Assembly: GCA_905213905.1 (NCBI GenBank) | Contig: CAJMKD010000001.1 | Location: 1 to 64,000 of the forward strand | Origin: an uncultured Sutterella sp. | GTDB taxonomy: Bacteria > Pseudomonadota > Gammaproteobacteria > Burkholderiales > Burkholderiaceae_F | Direction of reading: 5' to 3' | DNA: 64,000 nucleotides | Part shown: piece by piece, positions 30,718 through 38,174 of the stretch | How the letters are laid out: each line of letters starts with the position of its first letter | Numbering within the stretch: the stretch's first letter is position 1 | Notes under the pieces: generated by a model | The model's database searches: none | Told to the model about the DNA's origin: nothing | Seen by the model: only the letters and a program-made list of their open reading frames with translations | Program-made: the position numbers and the translations under genes

Positions 30718-31989
30718 ATGAAGACGAATCTGAGCGAGTTCATCGTCAAAAACCGCACTTATGCGGAAAGCGTTTTCAGCGAAATCCGCCGCCTTTCCGC
30801 TTCACCCGCTCCCGGCCGCGGCGTCACCCGGCTTGGCTACAGCGCAATGGAAACCAAAGTCATGGGCGCGCTTGAAGAAAAAGGGCGCGCACTCGGGCTT
30901 GAAATTTCATTTGATCGGGCCGGCAATCTCTGGATGACGCTGCCCGGAGGCGACCGCAAGCTGCCGGGCATTGTTTGCGGCAGTCATGCCGACAGCGTTT
31001 TCGATGGCGGCAACTACGATGGCCTTGCCGGCATTGTTGCGGCGCTCCTGGTTGCCAAGACCATGAAGGATGAAGGCTTTGAGCCTAAGCGTGATTTTTC
31101 TGTTGTCGTGCTGCGATCCGAAGAACAAGGGCTCATCGGCTCGAAAGCGATGATGGGCAAACTATCCCCGGAAGACCTCGAGCGCCGCTGGCGGCCCGAT
31201 GCGCCGACGCTCGGCGAATCCATTGCGGCATGCGGCATCGATCCTGCGCCGCTCATATCCGGTCAGCCCGTTGTCGATCCGAAGAAAATCGCCGCATTCA
31301 TGGAGCTTCATATTGAGCAAGGCGTGCGTCTTGATCTGCCGGTCGGCCCCCGCGTCGGCATTGTCACGGGCATCAGAGGGCTCATCTGGCACCGAAATAT
31401 TGAGTGCGTCGGCCGTACGGCGCATGCCGGCGCCATCGATTACGAATTCCGCCAAGATGCCCTTGCCGCCTCAATGGCTTTCCTCTCGCACATGCATGAA
31501 CGATGGGCGGACCGCGTCGCGCGCGGCGAAGATCTGGTCTTTACGACAGGCATTTTAAAAACGCCAGATGCCGCAACCTTCAACAAAATCCCGGGACATG
31601 TTGCCTTTAGTCTGGACACGCGCTCGCTGTCCAATGAAACGCTCTCGAGCTTCTACGAAGAGTATCTGACTGCTGCCGGCCGATTCGCCAAAGCCTATGA
31701 CGTCGAATTCCGGTTTGACCCAGTTGGCCGCCTTATTGCCCAGCAGAGCGATCCAATGCTGATGAAGCGACTGCACCGCGCCGCCGAAGAACTTGCTGTT
31801 CCTGTCATTGCGGAACCCTCAGGCGCCGGCCACGACGCACAGACCTTCGGTCTTGAGGGCATTCCTTTCGCGATGCTCTTCGTTTCGAATCAAAACGGCT
31901 CGCATAATCCCGATGAAGCCATGCGCACCGAGGATTTTCTTGCCGGTGCAGCAGTGCTTGCGCGTGCAGTGTTCGACTTCGACGCCTGA
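30718..31989 (+). CDS. M20-family Zn-dependent amidohydrolase (N-carbamoyl-L-amino acid hydrolase / allantoate amidohydrolase type)
   Basis: A 423-residue member of the hydantoinase/carbamoylase family of M20 peptidases. Zinc-site motifs are CGSHADSVFDGGNYDG, RSEEQG and ELHIEQG. The dimerisation lid carries GRTAHAG, and the late His/Asp segment is SGAGHDAQTF and NGSHNPDE. Family members hydrolyse N-carbamoyl amino acids, beta-ureidopropionate or allantoate; the exact substrate cannot be read from sequence. No hydantoinase or other pyrimidine-degradation gene is adjacent. A MetQ-like lipoprotein gene follows 200 bases on. The ribosome site lies in a hairpin. Confidence 0.85.
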   Translation: MKTNLSEFIVKNRTYAESVFSEIRRLSASPAPGRGVTRLGYSAMETKVMGALEEKGRALGLEISFDRAGNLWMTLPGGDRKLPGIVCGSHADSVFDGGNYDGLAGIVAALLVAKTMKDEGFEPKRDFSVVVLRSEEQGLIGSKAMMGKLSPEDLERRWRPDAPTLGESIAACGIDPAPLISGQPVVDPKKIAAFMELHIEQGVRLDLPVGPRVGIVTGIRGLIWHRNIECVGRTAHAGAIDYEFRQDALAASMAFLSHMHERWADRVARGEDLVFTTGILKTPDAATFNKIPGHVAFSLDTRSLSNETLSSFYEEYLTAAGRFAKAYDVEFRFDPVGRLIAQQSDPMLMKRLHRAAEELAVPVIAEPSGAGHDAQTFGLEGIPFAMLFVSNQNGSHNPDEAMRTEDFLAGAAVLARAVFDFDA

Positions 31990-32008
31990 ACGTAGTTTTT
32001 TTCGTACT

Positions 32009-32042
32009 GTGAAGCGGCGCGGACGGCTCGCTGCCGCTTCAC
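32009..32042 (+). other. Perfect 10-bp inverted repeat between the amidohydrolase and metQ-like genes
   Basis: GTGAAGCGGC (32009-32018) pairs with GCCGCTTCAC (32033-32042), loop of 14. No T tract follows on either strand, so it is not a normal intrinsic terminator. It may mark the 3' end of the amidohydrolase mRNA or bind a protein. The remainder of 32043-32191 shows nothing definite. Confidence 0.6.
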
Positions 32043-32191
32043 TTCTCGGACAATGTACTCAAACCGCCAAGTAATACCGCAACAGAACGACGATCGCAGC
32101 GAGATAAGCTCTGAATCACCCCACTTTCCCCGGCAGAATGAAGAAACAACAGCATCAGCAGCACGCTGACTCATTCTCGGGAGAAATGCTC

Positions 32192-33025
32192 ATGACGCTT
32201 AAACATCTCGCTGGTTTTTTGGCTGCAGCCGGACTTGCAATCGCGCTCGTCGGCTGTGGGGATGAGGCAAAGAAGCCCGCGTCACTTGCCGACGGGGGCA
32301 ACGCTGCCCAAACGCTCAAGGTTGGCGTATCGCCCGTTCCTGGCGGAGACCTCATGAAGGAAATCGCGCCCGTTCTCGCCAAGGAAGGCATCCGACTCGA
32401 ATCTATTGAATTCAGCGACTACATCCAGCCGAATCTTGCGCTTGCCGATGGTTCTCTCGATGCGAATCTTTTCCAGCACAAGCCCTACATGGATGATTTC
32501 GCCAAGGAGCATTCGCTCAAAATCGAATCGCTTGCATCAATCTTCATCGCGCCGATCGGCATTTACTCAAAAACGCTCAAGTCTCCGCAGGACATCGGCG
32601 AAAACGGCACAATCGCGATACCGAACGACCCAACAAACGGCCGCCGAGCGCTTCTGCTGCTTGAGCATGTCGGCCTCATCAAGTTGCGCACCGATGCGCC
32701 ATTCCTCAAGTCTCCGGCAGATATTGCAGACAACCCGAAAAAGCTCAAGATCATAGAAGTCGAGGCCGCACAGCTGCCGCGCTCGCTCGAAGACGTCTCG
32801 CTTGCCGTGATCAACTGCAACTTCGCGCTCGGCGCCGGCCTGAATCCGATCAAAGACGCCATCGCCATTGAAGCCAAAGATTCGCCTTACGCAAATATTG
32901 TTGCTGTTCGTTCCGGCGAGGCCGATCGCCCTGAGCTTCAAGCGCTCAAGCGGGCGCTGACTTCTCCGGAAATCAAGAAATTCATCGAAGATAAATATCA
33001 AGGCTCGCTCATCCCAACTTTCTGA
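32192..33025 (+). CDS. MetQ/NlpA-family substrate-binding lipoprotein
   Basis: A 277-residue lipoprotein (lipobox LVGC, Cys22) of the MetQ/NlpA family that binds methionine or related ligands for an ABC importer. Family segments include LKVGVSPVPGGDLMKEIAPVLA, NLALADGSLDANLFQHKPYM, IAIPNDPTNGRRALLLLE and the late KFIEDKYQGSLIPTF. No metN ATPase or metI permease gene is next to it, so its transporter is elsewhere or shared. The ATG at 32192 has GGGAGA 7 bases upstream; the ATG at 32186 is too close to it. A terminator follows. Confidence 0.9.
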   Translation: MTLKHLAGFLAAAGLAIALVGCGDEAKKPASLADGGNAAQTLKVGVSPVPGGDLMKEIAPVLAKEGIRLESIEFSDYIQPNLALADGSLDANLFQHKPYMDDFAKEHSLKIESLASIFIAPIGIYSKTLKSPQDIGENGTIAIPNDPTNGRRALLLLEHVGLIKLRTDAPFLKSPADIADNPKKLKIIEVEAAQLPRSLEDVSLAVINCNFALGAGLNPIKDAIAIEAKDSPYANIVAVRSGEADRPELQALKRALTSPEIKKFIEDKYQGSLIPTF

Positions 33026-33056
33026 TCTAGCCTGCAGAACTCGTCTTCTTTTTCCT

Positions 33057-33090
33057 GGTCCTGAAGAGCAAGTCTTTGGGACCTTTTTTT
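33057..33090 (+). terminator. Terminator of the metQ-like gene
   Basis: GGTCC (33057-33061) pairs with GGACC (33079-33083), with an inner AAGA/TCTT stem (33064-33067, 33073-33076), followed by T7. The end of the T tract runs into the TAAAAT of the next promoter. Confidence 0.78.
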
Positions 33091-33128
33091 AAAATGCTCC
33101 CCGTAACGGCGCGCTAAGCTTGCGCGCC
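33090..33128 (+). promoter_or_regulatory. Candidate engB promoter and leader hairpin
   Basis: TAAAAT (33090-33095) directly abuts the metQ-like terminator T tract and predicts a start near 33102. A 7-bp GC-only stem, GGCGCGC (33108-33114) with GCGCGCC (33122-33128), follows within 6 bases. The -35 is weak, so this is tentative. Confidence 0.4.
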
Positions 33129-33167
33129 TAGCATCTTTCTCCGAACGACAAACCACTAGAGAACGCT

Positions 33168-33839
33168 TTGAGCATCTTCGATTCTGCACGCTTTCAAATT
33201 TCCGCTGCAAAACTTTCCGGCCTTCCGCCTGAAGACAAGCCCGAAATAGCTTTTGCAGGCCGCTCGAACGCCGGTAAATCCACAACGATCAATGTCCTAA
33301 CGAGACAAACGCGTCTGGCCTTCTGGTCGAAAACACCAGGGCGTACGCAGCTCGTCAATTTCTTTTCGCTTTCAAGGAAAAGTCCGGAAGGCGGACGCGA
33401 AACAGTCGGCCATCTTGTGGACCTGCCGGGCTATGGCTTTGCGAAAACAAACGAAAACATTCGCAAATCCTGGTCCGAACTCGTCGGCGGATACATTGCC
33501 GAGCGCGGCTCGCTCGCGGGACTTGTCGTTGTAATGGATGCGCGGCGCCCATTCATGCCGACCGATGAATGGCTGATCGACTTCATGCGGGCAAGACCGG
33601 AAGTCAAAATGCATTGGCTTCTCAACAAAGCTGACCAGCTGAAGACGATGCAAAAACGCGAGACGCTGCGAATGGCAAAAAAGCGTGCTGAAGAATTCGG
33701 TCCAAACGTCTCCGTGCAACTTTTTTCCGGTCTCAAGAAAGAAGGCACGGAAGAACTTGCCGCCGTACTCGAGGATTGGCTTGTCCAGGCGGAAAACGCC
33801 GCAGCGTCGTCTGTCGCTGAGAACGGCAGCGAGGGCTAA
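33168..33839 (+). CDS. engB: Ribosome biogenesis GTP-binding protein EngB (YsxC/YihA)
   Basis: A TRAFAC-class GTPase needed for late large-subunit assembly. G1 GRSNAGKSTT, G3 DLPGYG and G4 NKAD are present. The family start SIFDSARFQIS matches; 223 residues, with a short variable tail. The start codon is TTG with an upstream AGAGAA ribosome site. It precedes hemB on the same strand, the usual Burkholderiales pairing. Confidence 0.95.
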   Translation: MSIFDSARFQISAAKLSGLPPEDKPEIAFAGRSNAGKSTTINVLTRQTRLAFWSKTPGRTQLVNFFSLSRKSPEGGRETVGHLVDLPGYGFAKTNENIRKSWSELVGGYIAERGSLAGLVVVMDARRPFMPTDEWLIDFMRARPEVKMHWLLNKADQLKTMQKRETLRMAKKRAEEFGPNVSVQLFSGLKKEGTEELAAVLEDWLVQAENAAASSVAENGSEG

Positions 33840-33896
33840 CATATTTTTCGTCGAGCCTTTCCGACCCGACGCAATTCAACAAACGAGGCATTCGAT

Positions 33897-34910
33897 ATGC
33901 AGACTCTTGGTTCCTACCCGTCCGTACGCATGCGCCGCATGCGCCACGATGACTTCTCCCGTCGTCTGATGCGTGAAAACGTCGTTACGCCGAACGACTT
34001 GATCCTGCCCGTGTTTGTGATGGAAGGCGTCAGCCGCCGCGAGCCGGTTCCGAGCATGCCTGGCGTTGACCGTCTCACCATTGACGAACTGCTCAAGGTC
34101 GCTGGCGAATGTGTCGAACTCGGCATCCCGATGATCGCGCTCTTCCCGCACATTGAAGACGATCTGAAAACACCGGACGGCCGTGAAGCCGCCAATCCCG
34201 ACGGTCTGATTCCTCGTGCCGTGAAGGCGCTTAAGGCAGCCTACCCGCAGCTGGGCGTCATGTGCGACGTCGCGCTCGATCCGTACACTACGCACGGACA
34301 GGATGGCCTTATTGATGAAACCGGCTACATCCTCAACGACGAAACGATTGAAATGCTCGTCAAGCAGGTGATGGCTCAGGTGCAGGCTGGTGCCGATGTT
34401 GTAGCGCCCTCCGATATGATGGACGGCCGCATTGGCATCATCCGCAAAAAGCTTGAGGAAGAAGGCTACATTCACACCCGAATCATGGCTTATTCGGCGA
34501 AATACGCCTCTGCCTACTATGGCCCCTTCCGTGATGCTGTAGGTTCTTCGTCGAATCTCGGCCGCTCGAACAAAGCGGTTTATCAGCAGGACCCTGCCAA
34601 CACGAACGAGGCCTTGTGGGAAGTGGGGCTCGACCTCGCTGAAGGTGCAGACATGGTGATGGTAAAACCCGGCGTTCCCTACCTTGATGTGCTCTGGCGC
34701 GTGAAGCAGGAATTCGGCGCTCCCACTTTCGCCTACCATGTTTCAGGCGAATACTCGATGCTCAAGTTCGCCGCTCTCGCCGGCGCCATCGATGAAAAGA
34801 AAGTGACCTTTGAAACGATGGTCTGCTTTAAGCGCGCAGGCGCCGATGGCATCCTCACCTATTGCGCTCTTGACGTCGCTCGCTGGATCAAGGAAGGCTA
34901 CAACTACTAA
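33897..34910 (+). CDS. hemB: Delta-aminolevulinic acid dehydratase (porphobilinogen synthase)
   Basis: Condenses two 5-aminolevulinate molecules to porphobilinogen. Two active-site lysines are visible: Lys202 (AYSAKYAS) and Lys257 (MVKPGVPYLDV). The region that holds three zinc-binding cysteines in other enzymes reads MCDVALDPYTTHGQDG, the aspartate-type version of magnesium-dependent enzymes such as that of Pseudomonas. At 337 residues it is normal. It follows engB by 57 bases and ends at a two-way terminator. Together with HemA (9283) it covers early tetrapyrrole synthesis. Confidence 0.97.
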   Translation: MQTLGSYPSVRMRRMRHDDFSRRLMRENVVTPNDLILPVFVMEGVSRREPVPSMPGVDRLTIDELLKVAGECVELGIPMIALFPHIEDDLKTPDGREAANPDGLIPRAVKALKAAYPQLGVMCDVALDPYTTHGQDGLIDETGYILNDETIEMLVKQVMAQVQAGADVVAPSDMMDGRIGIIRKKLEEEGYIHTRIMAYSAKYASAYYGPFRDAVGSSSNLGRSNKAVYQQDPANTNEALWEVGLDLAEGADMVMVKPGVPYLDVLWRVKQEFGAPTFAYHVSGEYSMLKFAALAGAIDEKKVTFETMVCFKRAGADGILTYCALDVARWIKEGYNY

Positions 34911-34939
34911 TCAGCAGCGCATTCCTTCAGAATTTAATA

Positions 34940-34976
34940 AAAAGCCTGCGGCTCTTTTTTGAAGACGCAGGCTTTT
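34940..34976. terminator. Terminator between hemB and hslR
   Basis: AAAAGCCTGCG (34940-34950) pairs with CGCAGGCTTTT (34966-34976), with T tracts at both ends. It can end both the rightward hemB and the leftward hslR transcripts. Confidence 0.88.
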
Positions 34977-35007
34977 TTAACATTACGGGTTTCGCAACGG
35001 CATTGCT

Positions 35008-35391
35008 TCAGAAGCCGCCGCGAAAACGCCGCAACTCTCGTCCTTCCTTCTTGGTTGGACGGCCGTGCTTGATGAAGCTGGCAGGTTCAGCTGCAATCTC
35101 GCGGCGCTGTTTGAGCGCTTCGCGTGCAAGACGGCTCTCCTCGGTTTCTCGATAAAGCGTTTGCGCTTGCTGCGCCGGTCCTCGCTGATTGGAAAGTGCC
35201 TCTACAAAGATTGTGAACACTTCGTCGCCGCGATGGATTTCAAGTCGATCGCCCACGCGGACTTCGCGGGAAGGCTTGATGCGAGAACCGCCCAACAGCA
35301 CACGCCCAAGCGAGACCTCATCCTGAGCAATGGATCGGGTCTTGAAAAAACGAGCCGCCCAAAGCCACTTGTCAATTCGAATGCTCTCCAT
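35008..35391 (-). CDS. hslR: Heat-shock protein 15 (S4-domain RNA-binding protein)
   Basis: A 127-residue protein with an N-terminal S4 RNA-binding domain (IRIDKWLWAARFFKTRSIAQDEV, RIKPSREVRVGD) and a basic tail (KHGRPTKKEGRELRRFRGG). Hsp15 recycles free 50S subunits carrying a stalled nascent chain. The ATG at 35391 has GGGAG 5 bases upstream. In related genomes cutA and dsbD often occupy the space between hemB and rplQ; here only this gene is found. Confidence 0.9.
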   Translation of the reverse strand: MESIRIDKWLWAARFFKTRSIAQDEVSLGRVLLGGSRIKPSREVRVGDRLEIHRGDEVFTIFVEALSNQRGPAQQAQTLYRETEESRLAREALKQRREIAAEPASFIKHGRPTKKEGRELRRFRGGF

Positions 35392-35416
35392 GCAGGCTCC
35401 CATAATGTCGGAATGA

Positions 35417-35457
35417 GAAAAAACCCGTCGGCGCATTCAGTGCGGCGGCGGGTTTTT
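35417..35457 (-). terminator. Terminator of rplQ / end of the ribosomal block
   Basis: Minus strand: AAAAACCCG pairs with CGGGTTTTTT across an interrupted GC stem (CCGCCGC with GCGCCGA-type pairs), followed by a T-rich TTTTTTCTC. It lies 25 bases past the rplQ stop and closes the 28-kb leftward ribosomal cluster. Confidence 0.85.
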
Positions 35458-35481
35458 CAAAGCCGAAAGGCTGAAGCCGAA

Positions 35482-35889
35482 TTATTCGGCCTTGGCTTCT
35501 TCAGCCGGCGCTTCAACGGGTTCAACCGCTTCAGCGCGTTCAACGAATTCCATGTAGGCCATCGGCGCATTGTCGCCGACGCGGAAGCCCATCTTCAGAA
35601 TGCGGGTGTAACCGCCGGCGCGCTGCGCAAAACGCGGCCCGATTTCGTTGAAGAGCTTGACGACAACTTCGCGATCACGCAGACGATTGAAGGCGAGACG
35701 CTTGTTGGCAACGGTCGGTTCCTTGGCAAGCGTAACGAGCGGTTCGACAACGCGGCGAAGTTCCTTAGCCTTCGGGAGGGTCGTGCGGATGGCTTCGTGC
35801 TTGATGAGCGAGCAAGCCATGTTGCGAAGCATGGCGAGACGATGGGAGGTCGTGCGGTTAAGCTTGCGCTGGCCGTGACGATGACGCAT
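35482..35889 (-). CDS. rplQ: 50S ribosomal protein L17
   Basis: L17 sits near the peptide exit tunnel. The 135 residues begin with the canonical MRHRHGQRKLNRTTSHRLAMLRNM and end in a Glu/Ala-rich tail (VEPVEAPAEEAKAE). It is the last gene of the alpha cluster. Unlike most genomes, 209 bases separate it from rpoA, and a promoter (TTGAAT, 17, TAAAAT) lies in the gap, so it probably has its own transcript in addition to readthrough. Confidence 0.97.
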   Translation of the reverse strand: MRHRHGQRKLNRTTSHRLAMLRNMACSLIKHEAIRTTLPKAKELRRVVEPLVTLAKEPTVANKRLAFNRLRDREVVVKLFNEIGPRFAQRAGGYTRILKMGFRVGDNAPMAYMEFVERAEAVEPVEAPAEEAKAE

Positions 35890-36026
35890 TTTCTTTGTCC
35901 TATGAATCTATTGAAAGAGAGCGAGCCGTATTCAACAGCTTCGCCGAAAAGCTGCCAGCCCCGTCAATCTTCTATCTCTGTCGAGACGAAATTAATCGCC
36001 GAGCAGAGCGGTCGGGTAAAGGCAAC

Positions 36027-36064
36027 AAAGGCGCGATTTTAAAGAATCGCGCCTTTCAATTCAA
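36027..36064 (-). promoter_or_regulatory. Internal promoter upstream of rplQ
   Basis: Minus strand: TTGAAT (36059-36064), 17 bases, TAAAAT (36036-36041). A perfect 12-bp inverted repeat (AAAGGCGCGATT, 36027-36038, with AATCGCGCCTTT, 36045-36056) overlaps the -10 and spacer. The -10 box and following bases, TAAAATCGCGCCTTTGT, are identical to those of the rplC promoter. The rest of 35890-36098 shows nothing else. Confidence 0.6.
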
Positions 36065-36098
36065 GCCGTCAGGCTAAAAATTTAGCCAGCAGATTGCT

Positions 36099-37121
36099 TT
36101 AGCGGCGTTCAGCCGAACCGGCGGCGCCATTGGCGGCAGGCGGCCAGTTTTCAAGCTTCGAACCAAGCGTAAGGCCGTGCGCGGCGAGCACTTCCTTGAT
36201 TTCGTTCAGAGACTTGCGGCCGAGGTTCGGGGTCTTGAGCAGTTCGTTTTCGGTGCGCTGGATAAGATCGCCAATGTAGTAGATGCTTTCTGCCTTCAGG
36301 CAGTTGGCGGAACGAACTGTCAGCTCGAGATCGTCGACCGGACGCATGAGGATCGGATCGAGCGGCGGCGGATTGGCAGTAGCCTTGTCTTCCTGCGCAT
36401 CCTGCTGACCAGCATCCTGATGAATCGAACCGAAAACGGCAAGCTGATCCTGCAGAATGCGAACGGATTCGCGCAACGCTTCTTCCGGAGAAATAGCGCC
36501 GTTCGTTTCGATCGTCATTTCAAGCTTGTCGAGGTCCGTGCGCTGCGCGACACGGGCAGCGAGCACCTGGTAGGCAACGCGGCGGATTGGCGAGAAGGAT
36601 GCATCCATGATGATGCGGCCGATCGTCGACTTCGAATAATCATCGCGGAAGCCGCGGACGTCGCCGGGCTGATAGCCGCGGCCCTTTTCGATCTTCACCT
36701 GCATTTCGAGCCGGCCGCCAGAAAGATGGGCGATCACGTGTTCGGGATTGAGAACTTCCACCTCGTGATTGAGATCGAAGTCAGCAGCCGTAACGACGCC
36801 TTCGCCGTCCTTGCGGAGCATAATCGTGACTTCATCACGATTATTGAGCTTGAAGACGACACCCTTCAGGTTGAGCAGAATATCAACGACGTCTTCGAGA
36901 ACACCGTCGATCTGTGAGTATTCGTGAACAATGCCCGTAATCTGAGCTTCGGTGGGCGCATAGCCGACCATGGAAGAAAGGAGGATGCGGCGCAGCGCAT
37001 TGCCGAGCGTATGACCGTAGCCGCGCTCGAACGGTTCGAGCGTAATAACAGCGCGGTTGGGATTCTGCTGGTCGATCTCGACCTCGACAGACGTCGGCTT
37101 CAGAAGAGCAGTGTTAGCCAT
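36099..37121 (-). CDS. rpoA: DNA-directed RNA polymerase subunit alpha
   Basis: Scaffold for RNAP assembly and contact point for UP elements and activators. The N-terminal domain carries FERGYGHTLGNALRRILLSSM. A flexible, Gln/Asp/Pro-rich linker (around QQDAQEDKATANPPP) leads to the C-terminal domain with VRSANCLKAE, whose Arg corresponds to Arg265 of E. coli. At 340 residues it is slightly long because of linker and tail. It is separated from rpsD by a strong terminator and has its own predicted promoter. Confidence 0.98.
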   Translation of the reverse strand: MANTALLKPTSVEVEIDQQNPNRAVITLEPFERGYGHTLGNALRRILLSSMVGYAPTEAQITGIVHEYSQIDGVLEDVVDILLNLKGVVFKLNNRDEVTIMLRKDGEGVVTAADFDLNHEVEVLNPEHVIAHLSGGRLEMQVKIEKGRGYQPGDVRGFRDDYSKSTIGRIIMDASFSPIRRVAYQVLAARVAQRTDLDKLEMTIETNGAISPEEALRESVRILQDQLAVFGSIHQDAGQQDAQEDKATANPPPLDPILMRPVDDLELTVRSANCLKAESIYYIGDLIQRTENELLKTPNLGRKSLNEIKEVLAAHGLTLGSKLENWPPAANGAAGSAERR

Positions 37122-37204
37122 GTGATTAAGTTTCCTATCAATACCCTCGGCTCGTTACACCGATAAGGCTGAGTGCAGCAGTAGATCCCGCCGTATTAGG
37201 AGGG

Positions 37205-37243
37205 GCTTTCGGCGCTGCGGAAGCCGAAAGCGTTGCGATTGTA
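37205..37243 (-). promoter_or_regulatory. rpoA promoter -10 with hairpin at the transcript start
   Basis: Minus strand TACAAT (37238-37243) predicts a start near 37231. A 9-bp stem, GCTTTCGGC with GCCGAAAGC (arms 37205-37213 and 37223-37231), starts at that base. The -35 is weak. The leader to the rpoA ATG is about 110 bases. The gap 37122-37447 also holds the rpsD terminator (37323-37354). Confidence 0.55.
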
Positions 37244-37322
37244 TCGCATCGCTCAATATCAGTCTTGGAAATCTGAACAAATTTCAGATGATTGAAACCG
37301 ATAGTGCGAAGAGCGGCGCTTG

Positions 37323-37354
37323 AAAAGAAAAACGGCCGGTTTCCCGGCCGTTTT
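37323..37354 (-). terminator. Strong terminator between rpsD and rpoA
   Basis: Minus strand: AAAACGGCCGG (37344-37354) pairs with CCGGCCGTTTT (37329-37339), 11 bp with a 4-base loop, followed by TTTTTCTTTTC. It splits the alpha operon, in which rpsD and rpoA are usually contiguous. Confidence 0.9.
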
Positions 37355-37447
37355 GAATTCTGCGTGTGGGGCAGGCGCTTTTCCGAAGCTGCGGCAGCTG
37401 AACGCACTACGTAGAGCTGCCGGAGCTGTTGCACTACTCTGCGCGAA

Positions 37448-38074
37448 TTAACGCGAGTAGCGTTCGATGATCAGCGCTTCGTTGATTTCCGGAACGACTT
37501 CGTCGCGAGCCGGAACGTTCTTGAAGGTGCCTTCGAACTTCTTGGGTTCAACGGAGACCCAGCCCGGGAAGCCGTTCTGCTGAGCGAGATCGAGCGCTTC
37601 GAGGATGCGGGTCTGCTTCTGAGCCTTTTCGCGAACCGAAATCACGTCGCCGGCCTTGACCGAGTACGACGGGATATTCACCTTGCGGCCGTTCACGAGA
37701 ATGGCGCCGTGGCTGACGAGCTGACGGGATTCCGCGCGGGTCGAGCCAAAGCCCATGCGATAAACGACGTTGTCAAGACGGCTTTCAAGAAGCTGAATAA
37801 GACGTTCACCAGTGTTGCCGCGCAGACGGGCGGCTTCAGCGAAGTAACGACGGAACTGACGTTCGAGAACGCCGTACATACGCTTGGCCTTCTGCGTTTC
37901 ACGCATCTGGTTGCCGTAGTCGGACATGCGGGCTCCGGAGATCTTGCCGTGCTGGCCCGGCTTGGAACCGACGTCCTTGACTTTCGACTCAAACGAACGA
38001 CGGGCGCTCTTCAGATTCAGATCAATGCCTTCGCGACGCGAAAGCTTGAGCTTGGGACCGAGATATCGTGCCAT
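37448..38074 (-). CDS. rpsD: 30S ribosomal protein S4
   Basis: Primary 16S-binding protein that nucleates 30S assembly and, in E. coli, represses the alpha operon. The 208 residues start ARYLGPKLKLSRREGIDL and include the S4 domain (LIQLLESRLDNVVYRMGFG, LVSHGAILVNGRKVNIPSY). The N-terminus lacks the zinc cysteines of the C+ type. It is last in rpmJ-rpsM-rpsK-rpsD, 100 bases after rpsK, and precedes a terminator. Confidence 0.98.
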   Translation of the reverse strand: MARYLGPKLKLSRREGIDLNLKSARRSFESKVKDVGSKPGQHGKISGARMSDYGNQMRETQKAKRMYGVLERQFRRYFAEAARLRGNTGERLIQLLESRLDNVVYRMGFGSTRAESRQLVSHGAILVNGRKVNIPSYSVKAGDVISVREKAQKQTRILEALDLAQQNGFPGWVSVEPKKFEGTFKNVPARDEVVPEINEALIIERYSR

Positions 38075-38174
38075 TTAAAAATGCCTCTCTTATCCTGTAG
38101 GACTCCCTACATTCAGTTCGATCTGCCTCAGTTATGCAGAACGAACGCGGGATTCAACAGAAAATTTCAATTGA

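Noticed and set aside
32009..32042. Treating the 10-bp inverted repeat as an intrinsic terminator
   Set aside because: No T tract follows on either strand, so it is listed only as an inverted repeat of unknown role.
32138..32191. SAM or methionine riboswitch upstream of the metQ-like gene
   Set aside because: The 200-base upstream region lacks the conserved SAM-riboswitch core pairings; only a plain inverted repeat and a small repeat at the ribosome site are visible.
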